This document shows positions 44,945-54,168 of a DNA stretch of 64,000 bases, piece after piece. Both the position numbers and the translations under genes were made by a program. Source of the DNA: Streptomyces sp. NBC_00162 (GTDB taxonomy: Bacteria; Actinomycetota; Actinomycetes; Streptomycetales; Streptomycetaceae). The DNA lies in assembly GCF_024611995.1 (NCBI RefSeq), contig NZ_CP102509.1, positions 2,170,001-2,234,000 on the forward strand, given 5' to 3'. Below the pieces are notes generated by a model. The model was not told where the DNA came from and ran no database searches. It was given only the letters and a program-made list of their open reading frames with translations. The first letter of the stretch is position 1, and each line of letters starts with the position of its first letter.

Positions 44945-46059
44945 ACCAGATACCGCTCGTCGACCTGAAGGCGGCGCACGCCGAGGTCGCCGGGGAATTA
45001 CGCGCCGGATTCGACCGCGTGCTGGCCGACACCGCCTTCATCGGCGGTGAGGAGGTCCGCGCGTTCGAGCGCGAGTACGCGCAATTCGCCGGGGCCGGGC
45101 ACTGCGTGGGCGTCGCCAACGGCACCGACGCCCTCGAACTGGCCCTGCGCGCGAGCGGGGTCGGCGTCGGCGACGAGGTGGTGCTGCCCGCCAACACGTT
45201 CATCGCGACCGCGGGCGCCGTCGCCCGGATCGGTGCGCGGCCGGTCCTGGTCGACTGCCTGCCCGACACGCTGCTGATGGACCCGCGGGCCGCGCTGGAC
45301 GCGGTCGGGAAGGCCACCCGGGCGGTGGTCCCGGTCCACCTGTACGGACAGTGCGCCGCCACCGCGGAGCTGGCCGCCGGGCTGCCGTCGCACGTCAGGG
45401 TCGTCGAGGACGCCGCGCAGAGCCAGGGCGCGACCCGGGACGGCCGCTCCCCCGGCAGCGGCGGGATCGCCGCGACCAGCTTCTACCCGGGCAAGAACCT
45501 GGGCGCGTACGGGGACGCGGGCGCGGTGGTGACCGACGACGAAGGACGCGCCGACCTGGTCCGGGCGCTGGCCAACCACGGCGGTGTCGCCAAGTACCGG
45601 CACGACGTGGCCGGGTTCAACAGCCGCCTGGACGGTCTGCAGGCCGTGGTCCTGCGGGCGAAGCTGGCCCGGCTGGCCGACGGGAACGCGGCCCGCCGGG
45701 CGGCCGCCGCCCGGTACGACGCGCTGCTGGGCGACCTGGCGGCCACCGGACGCCTCACCCTGCCCGTCACGGCGCAGGGCAACGTCCACGTGTGGCACCT
45801 GTACGTCGTACGGGTCGCCGCGGGCACGGACCGCGACGCCGTCGTCGGCAAGCTCAACGCGGAGGGCATCGGCGCGGGCGTGCACTATCCGGCCCCGGTC
45901 CACCTCACCCCGGCCTTTGCCCACCTCGGCCACGGCCGCGGTGATTTCCCGCACGCCGAGGAGGCCGCGGACCGGATGCTCTCCCTCCCGCTCTTCCCGC
46001 AGATCACCGCTGACCAACAGCAGCGGGTCGTGGACGCACTCAGCGGCGCCCTGCGCTGA
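44941..46059 (+). CDS. DegT/DnrJ/EryC1 sugar aminotransferase, second copy (WbpE-like)
   Basis: A 372-residue PLP enzyme with VEDAAQSQGA and the PLP lysine in FYPGKNLGAYGDAGA. It starts PLVDLKAAHAEVAGE, characteristic of WbpE/FdtB-type 3-aminotransferases, and differs clearly from the copy at 43023. With the WbpB-like dehydrogenase it would form the C3 amino group of a 2,3-diamino uronic acid. It begins with an ATGA overlap. Confidence 0.88.
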   Translation: MNQIPLVDLKAAHAEVAGELRAGFDRVLADTAFIGGEEVRAFEREYAQFAGAGHCVGVANGTDALELALRASGVGVGDEVVLPANTFIATAGAVARIGARPVLVDCLPDTLLMDPRAALDAVGKATRAVVPVHLYGQCAATAELAAGLPSHVRVVEDAAQSQGATRDGRSPGSGGIAATSFYPGKNLGAYGDAGAVVTDDEGRADLVRALANHGGVAKYRHDVAGFNSRLDGLQAVVLRAKLARLADGNAARRAAAARYDALLGDLAATGRLTLPVTAQGNVHVWHLYVVRVAAGTDRDAVVGKLNAEGIGAGVHYPAPVHLTPAFAHLGHGRGDFPHAEEAADRMLSLPLFPQITADQQQRVVDALSGALR

Positions 46060-46093
46060 CGCCTCCCGGTTCACGCAAACAAATGAGGTACAG

Positions 46094-49000
46094 ATGAACA
46101 AGCGGAGAAGGCTGCTCCGGTTTCGGTACGGTCTTTTCACCGTGGTCGCCACCCTTGTGGCCACGGTTCTCTCACCGGCCTCGGTAGCCGGTGCCGCCGA
46201 TCCCTGCGGTCCGACGTCGAACGCCGTCGTCTGCGAGAACTCCAAGCCGGGCACACCGATGTCGGACTGGTTCGCGCCCAGCGCCTGGGGCGACATCAAG
46301 GGCTTCAGTGCCCAGATGAGCGTCCAGGCCGGCGACACCGTGCAGTTCAAGGTCCAGTCCCCCTCGCCCTACCGCGTCTCGGTCTACCGGCTGGGCCACT
46401 ACGGGGGCAACGGCGCCCGTCTGCTGTCGACGGAGGCTCAGGCCGCCCAGACCTACCCGGCCAACTACGCCCAGGGCGGGAACCCGAAGAACTGCACGAC
46501 CAAGGCGTCGACCGGTCTGGTCGACTGCGGCAACTGGCCCGTGACGGCGACGTGGAGCGTGCCGTCCGACGCCGTCTCCGGCCTGTACATCGCCAACTTC
46601 GACCAGGCGGACGGCAACGGCCTGATGCCGTACCCGTTCGTCGTCCGCAACGACTCCAGCCACTCCGACATCCTGGTGCAGACGAGCGACCAGACCTGGC
46701 AGGCGTACAACAACTACGGCGGCCAGGACCTCTACGACGGCGGCGGTCCCGCACCGGACGGGCGTGCGTACGAGGTGAGTTACAACCGTCCGATGGACAT
46801 CGGCGGGGAGAACGGGATCTACGGCTCCGAGTACCAGATGATCTCGTGGCTGGAGCGCAACGGGTACGACGTCAGCTACATGTCCGGGATCGACATGTCG
46901 GTGCGCGGCGCCTCCCTGATGCAGAACCACAAGGTGTTCATGTCCTCGGGGCACGACGAGTACTGGACGCAGGAGCAGTTCACCAATGCCCTGAACGCCC
47001 GGCGTGCCGGTCAGCACCAGACGTACTTCGCCGGGAACGAGATCTTCTGGAAGACCCGGCTGGCGCCGAGCATCGACGGCGCCAACACCGCCAACCGGAC
47101 ACTGGTCTGCTATAAGGAGACCAAGCTGTCCTTCCCGGTGCCCAACGGCGTTCCCGACCCGAGCGGTACCTGGACGGGCACCTTCATGGACCCGGCCAGC
47201 GCCGCCAACGGGCGTCCGTACCAGCCCCAGAACCAGCTGACCGGAACGCTGTTCACGGTGAACGGCTACCGGGCGGACGCGATCACCGTGCCGGGCGCGT
47301 TCGCCAGGATGCGGCTGTGGCGCAACACCACCGTCGCGAACCTGACCCCCTCGCAGACCGCGACCTTCCCGACCGGAACGCTCGGCTACGAGTGGGACTC
47401 CGACATCGAGGACGCGGCGCGGCCGCCGGGGCAGATCAAGATGTCCTCCACCACCGTGGACATCGAGGACGGCAAGTACCGGCTGGACTACGGCAACACC
47501 TACGGGAACGGCACCGCGACGCACAGCCTGGTCGCCTTCCGCGACCAGACCTCGCACGCACTGGTCTTCGGCACGGGCACGGTGCAGTGGTCGTGGGGCC
47601 TGACCAACATGCCGACGGGCAACCCGGACGACGCGGTGGTCACCGAGGACAAGCGGATGCAGCAGGCCACCGTCAACGTCTTCGCGGACATGGGGGTGCA
47701 GCCCAAGAGCCTGCAGGGCGATCTGGTCCCGGCCACCGCGTCCACCGACGCCATCGGGCCGACCGTCAGCGTGACGAGCCCCGCGTCCGGCGCCACCGTG
47801 CCGGCCCTGCGGCCCGTGACCGTCACCGGCACGGCGGCCGACAGCGGTGGCGGCGTGGTGGCCCGCGTGGAGGTCTCCACGGACGGCGGAACCACCTGGA
47901 AGGCGACCACCGGCGTCGGAACCTGGAGCTACACCTGGACGCCGACCGCTCCCGGCTCCGTGCAGATCAAGGTCCGTGCGGTGGACGACAGCGTCAACAT
48001 CGGCGCCGTCACCACCGTGCCGCTGACCGTCGGCCCCCAGCAGTGCCCCTGCACCGTCTGGCCCGCGGCCGCGGTACCGGGGACCGTCAACGCGGGTGAC
48101 GGCAGCTCGGTGGAGCTCGGCGTGAAGATCCGCACCACGGCGGCCGGTTCGATCACGGGGGTCCGCTTCTACAAGTCCCCGGCCAACACGGGCACGCACA
48201 CCGGCAGCCTGTGGAGCTCCACCGGCCAGCGCCTGGCCACGGGCACGTTCACCAACGAGACGGCTTCGGGCTGGCAGCAGCTGAACTTCGCCACTCCGGT
48301 ACCGGTCAAGGCGAACACCACGTACGTCGCCTCCTACTTCGCGCCGCACGGCGGGTACTCCTTCGACAACACCTTCGCCGCCGGCTCCGCGGGCCTCGCC
48401 CCGCTCACCGCACTCAAGAGCGGTACCGACGGCGGCAACGGCGTCTACCGCTACAGCGCGACGGGCGGCTTCCCGAACACGGCCGCGAGCGGCAGCAACT
48501 ACTGGGTCGACGCGGTCCTGGACACCTCGGCCGCGAGCACCACACCGCCCACCGTCACCTCCACCTCGCCGCAGTCCGCGGCGACCGGCACACAGATCAC
48601 GGCCTCGGCGTCGGCCACCTTCTCCACGGCCATCGACTCCGACACCCTGGTGTTCACCCTGAAGGACTCCGGGGGAGCCAACATCCCGGGTACGAAGGTG
48701 ATGGGCGCGGCCAACAGCGCGACCTTCACGCCGTCCAGCGAACTCGCCCTGAACTCGACCTACACCCTGTCGGTCCAGGCGAGCGACCTGTGGGGCAACG
48801 CGATGACCGCACCGGTCACGTGGAACTTCACCACCAGCCCCAACCCGCCCACCGTGACCTGCCCCTGCACCCTCTGGCCGAACACCGCCACACCGACCAC
48901 CGCCAACGTGGTGGACGACGCCAACTCCGTGGAGCTGGGCACCCGCTTCCAGTCCGCGGTGAACGGCTACGTCACCGGTGTCACCTTCTACAAGGGCCCC

Positions 49001-49399
49001 GGCAACACCGGTGCCCACACCGGCAGCCTCTGGGCCGCCGACGGCACCCTGCTCGCCACCGGCACCTTCGGCAGCGAGACCCTGACCGGCTGGCAGCAGC
49101 TCAAGTTCGCCACCCCTGTGCCCGTCACCGCCGGTACCTCGTACGTGGCCTCCTACCACGCGCCGAACGGCAACTACTCGGTGGACGGCGGCTACTTCAC
49201 CGGAGCGCACCGCTCCTACCCGCTGGTCGCACCGGCCGACGGATCGGGCGGCGCCAACGGCCTCTACAAGTACGGCGCGACCACCACGTTCCCCTCGAAC
49301 ACCTTCGGCTCGGTGAACTACTGGGTCGGTCCCGTCTTCACCACCAGCCCGCCGGCCGGTGTCCAGTCGGACGGGTCCACGGAGGTGGCGGGTCAGTGA
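46094..49399 (+). CDS. Large secreted N,N-dimethylformamidase-like protein with DUF4082 and Ig-like domains
   Basis: A 1101-residue exported protein with a signal peptide ending near SVAGA. The N-terminal half (SVYRLGHYGGNGARLL, MISWLERNGYDVSYMSGIDM, SSGHDEYWT, FAGNEIFWKTR) matches the dimethylformamidase large-subunit family. Then come a bacterial Ig-like segment, a DUF4082 domain (TVWPAAAVPGTVNAGDGSSV), another Ig-like domain and a second DUF4082. Being inside a glycan locus, it could bind or trim the polysaccharide outside the cell; that is inference. ATG 46094 follows GAGG. It is much longer than neighbouring enzymes. Confidence 0.88.
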   Translation: MNKRRRLLRFRYGLFTVVATLVATVLSPASVAGAADPCGPTSNAVVCENSKPGTPMSDWFAPSAWGDIKGFSAQMSVQAGDTVQFKVQSPSPYRVSVYRLGHYGGNGARLLSTEAQAAQTYPANYAQGGNPKNCTTKASTGLVDCGNWPVTATWSVPSDAVSGLYIANFDQADGNGLMPYPFVVRNDSSHSDILVQTSDQTWQAYNNYGGQDLYDGGGPAPDGRAYEVSYNRPMDIGGENGIYGSEYQMISWLERNGYDVSYMSGIDMSVRGASLMQNHKVFMSSGHDEYWTQEQFTNALNARRAGQHQTYFAGNEIFWKTRLAPSIDGANTANRTLVCYKETKLSFPVPNGVPDPSGTWTGTFMDPASAANGRPYQPQNQLTGTLFTVNGYRADAITVPGAFARMRLWRNTTVANLTPSQTATFPTGTLGYEWDSDIEDAARPPGQIKMSSTTVDIEDGKYRLDYGNTYGNGTATHSLVAFRDQTSHALVFGTGTVQWSWGLTNMPTGNPDDAVVTEDKRMQQATVNVFADMGVQPKSLQGDLVPATASTDAIGPTVSVTSPASGATVPALRPVTVTGTAADSGGGVVARVEVSTDGGTTWKATTGVGTWSYTWTPTAPGSVQIKVRAVDDSVNIGAVTTVPLTVGPQQCPCTVWPAAAVPGTVNAGDGSSVELGVKIRTTAAGSITGVRFYKSPANTGTHTGSLWSSTGQRLATGTFTNETASGWQQLNFATPVPVKANTTYVASYFAPHGGYSFDNTFAAGSAGLAPLTALKSGTDGGNGVYRYSATGGFPNTAASGSNYWVDAVLDTSAASTTPPTVTSTSPQSAATGTQITASASATFSTAIDSDTLVFTLKDSGGANIPGTKVMGAANSATFTPSSELALNSTYTLSVQASDLWGNAMTAPVTWNFTTSPNPPTVTCPCTLWPNTATPTTANVVDDANSVELGTRFQSAVNGYVTGVTFYKGPGNTGAHTGSLWAADGTLLATGTFGSETLTGWQQLKFATPVPVTAGTSYVASYHAPNGNYSVDGGYFTGAHRSYPLVAPADGSGGANGLYKYGATTTFPSNTFGSVNYWVGPVFTTSPPAGVQSDGSTEVAGQ

Positions 49400-50445
49400 G
49401 CACCGTCAGCGTGGTGATCCCCTGCTACAAGTACGGCCACTTCCTGGCCGACTGCGTCAAGAGCGTCCTGGACGAACAGGAGGGCGTCGACGTCCGGGTG
49501 CTGATCATCGACGACGCCTCGCCCGACGACTCCGCGGACGTGGCGCGCGCCCTGGCGGCGGCCGACCCGCGGATCGAGGTCCGGGTCCACGAGCAGAACA
49601 GGGGCCACATCGCCACCTACAACGAGGGGCTGCTGGAGTGGGCCGACGGGGACTACGTCGCCCTGCTCTCGGCGGACGACCGGCTGGTCCCCGGCGCCCT
49701 GGTACGGGCCGCCGCCCTGCTCGACGCACATCCGGAGGCCGGTTTCGCCTACGGCCGGCCGCTGCGGTTCCTGCACGGCGGCCCGCTGCCCGCGGCCCGC
49801 ACCCGGAGCACGGGGTCGGTCGTCTACCCCGGACGGTGGTGGCTGGAGCGGCGCTTCCGGGAGGGCACCGGGTGCATCACCTCACCGGAGGTGGTCGTCC
49901 GCACCAGCCTCCAGCGCAAGGTCGGGGGCTACGATCCGGAGCTCCCGCACGCGGGGGACATCGAGATGTGGATGCGGCTCGCGGCGCACGCCGACGTGGG
50001 TTACGTCCGGGGGGCCGACCAGGCTTTCTACCGGGTCCACGGCAACAACATGTCCACCACCGACTTCGGTGGACAGCTCGACGACCTGCGCCAGCGCCTG
50101 GTCGCCTTCGACTCGGTGCTCGACAAGTGCGCCGGCCTGCTGCCCGATGCCGACCGGCTGGCGCTGGCGGCGCGCACCCGGCTCGCGCGGTACGCGCTGC
50201 GGCGCGCCTACCGCGCGTACGACCGGGGGCGCACGGCGGTGGTACCGGTCGAGGAGCTGGTGGAGTTCGCCGCCGAGTGCCTGCCCGGCGGGTACGAAGC
50301 GCTCGCCGAGTACCGGGCGCTGCGCAGGCGGCGGCGCATCGGCGCGCGCGCCATGCCCTGTCTTCAGCCGCTGGTGCTGTCGGCGGTCGCCGACCGGGGG
50401 CGCGAGTGGCTGTGGTGGCGGTCGTGGAAGCGCCGAGGGATCTGA
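49396..50445 (+). CDS. Family 2 glycosyltransferase
   Basis: A 349-residue GT-A glycosyltransferase with SVVIPCYKYGHFLADCV, LIIDDASPDDSADVA and LLSADDRLVPGA (DxD region), plus the histidine-rich acceptor segment LPHAGDIEMWMRLAAHADV. GTG 49396 overlaps the stop of the secreted protein (GTGA). Its last 82 bases overlap the 3' end of the convergent Wzz gene. The sugar and acceptor cannot be deduced. Confidence 0.9.
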   Translation: MSTVSVVIPCYKYGHFLADCVKSVLDEQEGVDVRVLIIDDASPDDSADVARALAAADPRIEVRVHEQNRGHIATYNEGLLEWADGDYVALLSADDRLVPGALVRAAALLDAHPEAGFAYGRPLRFLHGGPLPAARTRSTGSVVYPGRWWLERRFREGTGCITSPEVVVRTSLQRKVGGYDPELPHAGDIEMWMRLAAHADVGYVRGADQAFYRVHGNNMSTTDFGGQLDDLRQRLVAFDSVLDKCAGLLPDADRLALAARTRLARYALRRAYRAYDRGRTAVVPVEELVEFAAECLPGGYEALAEYRALRRRRRIGARAMPCLQPLVLSAVADRGREWLWWRSWKRRGI

Positions 50446-51140
50446 TGGACCGTCTCCACCGGTTCTTCCGGCGGGTTCTGGGGACCGGTGTCGGCGCGCT
50501 CGCGCCGGCGCCGGTTCCGGCGTGTCAGGAGCCGGTCGGTCCACAGGGCCGCCGCCACACCGCCGACCGCGGCCAGCAGGGCCACTCCGGCCAGGGCGCG
50601 CACCCTGTCGCCGGTCCGCGCGACCGCGTGCGGCTGCACCAGGAGGTCGACGCTCATCCGGGCCGCGGCCGGGATGCCCTGCTGCGTCTGGAGCTCGGTC
50701 AGGTGCCGGGTGTAGACCTCGATGATCTTCCGTACGGAGGCGTCGGCCGCCGCGGGGTCGGAGTGCTCCACCTGGATCTGGAGCGAGGGGATCAGGTGTC
50801 GCGGGGTGACGCTGGTGCCGCTGTTGCGCGGTGTCATCCGGTAGGTGCCGGTGACCCCCGCGGCCTCGAGCTCGGCCGCTCCGGCGGGCGAGCCGAGCTG
50901 CTGCACCACCCCGTACGAGACGGCGGCGAGCGGCGGCTGGAGGTTCGCGAGCTGGTTCGGCTGACTGCTGGTCACCGGCGGCTTGAGCACCACGATCGCC
51001 GAGCTGAGATAGACCGGGGCGGGCCGCAGCACGGCCGCCGCTCCGGCGGCCGCGAGCAGCATCGCCGCCACCAGGACGTACCAGCGCCGGCGCAGCGCAC
51101 GGACCAACTCACCAGGCGACACGGGGATCCCTTCCTTCAT
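50364..51140 (-). CDS. Wzz-like chain-length/polysaccharide co-polymerase protein
   Basis: A 258-residue membrane protein with a first helix (WYVLVAAMLLAAAGAAAVL), an extracytoplasmic domain with LIPSLQIQVEHSDPAAADAS and a second helix (VRALAGVALLAAVGGVAAALW), then a basic tail. It lacks a tyrosine-kinase domain. It is convergent with the upstream glycosyltransferase and overlaps its 3' end by 82 bases. It is divergent from the Wzz/ligase fusion 63 bases away. It is one of three Wzz-type domains in the locus. Confidence 0.85.
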   Translation of the reverse strand: MKEGIPVSPGELVRALRRRWYVLVAAMLLAAAGAAAVLRPAPVYLSSAIVVLKPPVTSSQPNQLANLQPPLAAVSYGVVQQLGSPAGAAELEAAGVTGTYRMTPRNSGTSVTPRHLIPSLQIQVEHSDPAAADASVRKIIEVYTRHLTELQTQQGIPAAARMSVDLLVQPHAVARTGDRVRALAGVALLAAVGGVAAALWTDRLLTRRNRRRRERADTGPQNPPEEPVETVHQIPRRFHDRHHSHSRPRSATADSTSG

Positions 51141-51202
51141 GACCGATCTTTGCAGGACCCGGGTAGGTCCGCCATCAAATCCGGTTCCCGGCAGGGGTGT
51201 TC

Positions 51203-53251
51203 GTGAGCATTCGTGAAATGGGCGCGGTGCTGCGCCGGCGCTGGTACGTGATCGTGCCGGCGGTTCTGCTCAGCCTGCTGGCGGCGCTGCACCTGTACCG
51301 GTCGGTGCCGGTGGCCTACCAGTCGCAGAGCTCGGTGGCGCTGCTCGACTCCACGGCGAACTCCCAGCTGCCGCCCGCCTTCGGCAATCCCATATCAAAC
51401 GCGGGCGGTTCCCTGGTGGTGACCGCGGACGTGCTGATCAGGACGCTGTCCGGGGCCGACGCCGCCCGCGACCTGCACAGCCTGGGCGTGACCGATCCCT
51501 ATACCGTCGGGTTCGCCGCGAACACCTCGGGCCCGCTGCTGACGCTGACGGTCACGGGCACCGACCGGGCCAAGGTGCTCGAGGAGACGAACACGCTGAC
51601 CGCCTTCGCCGGGGAGCAGCTCAACGCGCTGCAGGCGGCGGCCCAGGTGCAGCCCGGGTACTTCGTGCAGACCGCGCAGGTGGTGCTGCCGCAGACGCCG
51701 GTGCCGCAGCTCAAGAGCCGCTACCAGCAGGTGCTGGGGGTCCTCATCCTCGGCGTCAGCGGCGGGTTCACCCTGTCCTTCGTGGCGGACGCGCTGCTGG
51801 CGGCCCGCCGCCGCAGGAGCGAGAGCTCCGCCGAGGCCGCCGTGCCGCTGGGGGCACCTCCCAGCGGTAGCTGGGGGAGGGCCGCCCGCCGGAGGTCACG
51901 GGGCCGCCATGTGGACGCCACCGCGCTGCTCACCGGGTATCTGGCGCTGGCCTTCTTCATCCCGTCGAACCTGACGCTGCCGGGCATGGGCGGGGTGGGC
52001 ACCCCGGCCAACGTGTTCGCCCTGCTCGGCCTGTTCTGGTATCTGGCGACGTGGCTCACCGGCCGGATCCGGCCGGCGCCCGGGACCCGGCTGCCCCGGG
52101 TGGCCATGTGGCTGCTGGCCGTGTCGGTGCTGGCCTCCTACATCGCGAACGCGGGCCGCGGCAGCGTGCGCAAAGAGCTGCTCGGCGCGGACCGCGGTCT
52201 GATCGCCCTGCTGGTGTGGGTGTCGCTGGTGGTGCTGGTCTCCGCCGGCATCCAGGACCGCTCGCGCCTGGACGTACTGCTGCGCCGGGCCGTGGTGATG
52301 GGGACGGTCGTCGCGGCCGTCGGGTTCTACGACTTCTTCACCGCGACCAACATCGCCGACAGCATCAGCATCCCGGGGCTCCAGTCGAGCGTCCCCCAGA
52401 TCACGACCCTGGACCGCGGGGCGTTCACCCGGCCCCGGTCCACCACGGCGCAGCCGCTGGAGTTCGGCGGGATGCTGGCGCTGCTGCTGCCCTTCGCCGT
52501 GCAGCAGGCCTTCGATCCCGTGCGGAGCCGGCTGCGCGCCTGGCGCCGCTGGGGGCCGGTGGTGCTGATGGGCGGGGCGCTGCCGCTGACGGTGTCGCGT
52601 ACCTCGATCATCGGGGTGCTGATCGTGATCCTGGTGATGGTGCCGCGCTGGAAGCCGCAGCGGCGGTGGACCGCGACCGGTGTACTGCTGGGCGCGGTGG
52701 CCTGCTTCAAGGTCATCATCCCCGGGCTGATCGGCACCATCACCGCGCTGTTCGCGTCCTTCCTGACGAACTCCGACAGCAGTACCCAGGCCCGTACGGT
52801 CAAGTACAGCGCGATCGTCCCCTACCTGGACGAGCGCCCCCTGTTCGGGCGGGGTCTGGGCACGTTCATTCCCGAGCTCTACTTCTTCACCGACAACCAG
52901 TACATGCTGACCCTCGCCGAGATGGGCTTCCTGGGGCTTCTCGCGCTCCTGTTCCTCTTCTTCACCGGCATCCACCAGGGCGGGGCGATCCGCCGGCTGG
53001 CCGTCGGCGAGTCCGACCGGGAGCTCGGGCAGGCGTTCTTCGCCTCCGCCATCGTCGCCCTGGTCGTCAGCGCCACCTTCGACGCACTCAGCTTCCCGAT
53101 GTTCGCCGGCATGTTCTTCCTGACGATCGCCGCCGGAGGCAGCTACCTCGGCTTCATCCGGCGCGCGGCGCCGAAGCCCCGATCCGTGGAGTTCCCATGT
53201 CTTCCCGCCGACCAGCCTCCCCTCGGTCTCTCCCCGGCTCCGGCCCGGTAG
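51203..53251 (+). CDS. Fusion of a Wzz-like domain and an O-antigen ligase/polymerase domain
   Basis: A 682-residue protein. Residues 1 to about 200 are Wzz-like (MGAVLRRRWYVIVPAVLLSL, then a periplasmic-type domain and a second helix). A short basic linker follows, then about ten further helices of an O-antigen ligase/Wzy family (STTAQPLEFGGMLALLLPF, RTVKYSAIVPYLDERPLFGRGLG). The two activities normally work together in chain-length control. GTG 51203 is preferred to GTG 51197 because AGGGG lies upstream. The linker carries an in-frame palindromic repeat at 51848. Confidence 0.85.
   Translation: MSIREMGAVLRRRWYVIVPAVLLSLLAALHLYRSVPVAYQSQSSVALLDSTANSQLPPAFGNPISNAGGSLVVTADVLIRTLSGADAARDLHSLGVTDPYTVGFAANTSGPLLTLTVTGTDRAKVLEETNTLTAFAGEQLNALQAAAQVQPGYFVQTAQVVLPQTPVPQLKSRYQQVLGVLILGVSGGFTLSFVADALLAARRRRSESSAEAAVPLGAPPSGSWGRAARRRSRGRHVDATALLTGYLALAFFIPSNLTLPGMGGVGTPANVFALLGLFWYLATWLTGRIRPAPGTRLPRVAMWLLAVSVLASYIANAGRGSVRKELLGADRGLIALLVWVSLVVLVSAGIQDRSRLDVLLRRAVVMGTVVAAVGFYDFFTATNIADSISIPGLQSSVPQITTLDRGAFTRPRSTTAQPLEFGGMLALLLPFAVQQAFDPVRSRLRAWRRWGPVVLMGGALPLTVSRTSIIGVLIVILVMVPRWKPQRRWTATGVLLGAVACFKVIIPGLIGTITALFASFLTNSDSSTQARTVKYSAIVPYLDERPLFGRGLGTFIPELYFFTDNQYMLTLAEMGFLGLLALLFLFFTGIHQGGAIRRLAVGESDRELGQAFFASAIVALVVSATFDALSFPMFAGMFFLTIAAGGSYLGFIRRAAPKPRSVEFPCLPADQPPLGLSPAPAR
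51848..51879 (+). repeat. Streptomycete palindromic repeat inserted in frame
   Basis: The segment contains CTCCCAGC/GCTGGGGGAG arms (51858-51865 and 51870-51879) around GGTA, preceded by a GTGCC/GGCAC stem. The pattern resembles a small palindromic repeat I know from many Streptomyces intergenic regions. Here it encodes PLGAPPSGSWGRA in the linker between the Wzz and ligase domains. Confidence 0.6.
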
Positions 53252-54168
53252 CCGTTCTCGTCGTCACCTGGAACAGCGCCCCGGTGCTCCCGGAGTTCCT
53301 CGCCTCGCTGCCGGCGGGCATGGCCGGGCTGGACTGGCGCCTGGTCGTCGCCGACAACGACTCGGCCGACGGCACCGTGGACCTGGTCCGCTCGCTGGCC
53401 CCGGACGCGACGGTCGTCCAGACCGGCCGCAACGCCGGATACGCGGCCGGGGTGAACGCCGCCCTCGGAGCCGCCGCCGGGTGGGAGGGCGGCTTCCGGG
53501 CGGCCCTGGTGTGCAATCCGGACGTCCGGATGCGGCGGGGCTGCGCCAAGGTGCTGGTTGACGCGCTCAACGCCCCGCTGGCCGGTGGCGGCCGGGTCGG
53601 GATCAGCGTCCCGCTGCTGTACGAGGAGGACGGGCGGACGCTGCTGCACTCGCTGCGCCGCGAGTCGCGCGTGACCCGGGCGCTCGGCGAGGCGGTGCTG
53701 GGCAATCGCCGGGCCGGGCGGTTCCCGCGCTGGAGCGAGCTGGTCACCGACCCGTCGGCGTACGAGCGGGCGACGGTCGCGGACTGGGCCACCGGCGCGC
53801 TGATGGCCCTCTCCCGGGGGTGCCTGGACGCCTGCGGGCCCTGGGACGAATCGTTCTTCCTGTACTCGGAGGAGACCGACTACTGCCTGCGGGCCCGGGA
53901 CCGCGGCTTCCGCACCCGTCTGGAGCCCGCGGCCTCGGCCACCCATCTCGGCGGTGATTCGCAGGTGTCGCCCCGGCTGTGGACCCTGCTGACGCTCAAC
54001 CGCGTACGGCTCTACGGGCGCCGGCACGGGGCCGCGGCGACGGCCGCCTTCCGGATGGCCGTGCTCCTGCGGGAGACCTCGCGGGCGGCGCTCGGCCGCC
54101 CGGCCAGCCGGGCGGCGGCCCGCGCACTGGCCAGCCCGTCCGCACTGCGCGCCACTCCCGGTCCCTAG
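53197..54168 (+). CDS. Family 2 glycosyltransferase (rhamnosyltransferase-like)
   Basis: A 323-residue GT-A transferase with LVVTWNSAPVLPEFLASL, VVADNDSADGT, LVCNPDVRMRRGC (DxD) and GALMALSRGCLDACGPWDESFFLYSEETDYCLRARD, cut here to show motifs only; the FLYSEETDYC block is typical of WbbL-type rhamnosyltransferases. ATG 53197 has GGAG upstream and overlaps the preceding gene by 55 bases in another frame. Its TAG stop forms a CTAG palindrome shared with the stop of the convergent gene. Confidence 0.88.
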   Translation: MSSRRPASPRSLPGSGPVAVLVVTWNSAPVLPEFLASLPAGMAGLDWRLVVADNDSADGTVDLVRSLAPDATVVQTGRNAGYAAGVNAALGAAAGWEGGFRAALVCNPDVRMRRGCAKVLVDALNAPLAGGGRVGISVPLLYEEDGRTLLHSLRRESRVTRALGEAVLGNRRAGRFPRWSELVTDPSAYERATVADWATGALMALSRGCLDACGPWDESFFLYSEETDYCLRARDRGFRTRLEPAASATHLGGDSQVSPRLWTLLTLNRVRLYGRRHGAAATAAFRMAVLLRETSRAALGRPASRAAARALASPSALRATPGP

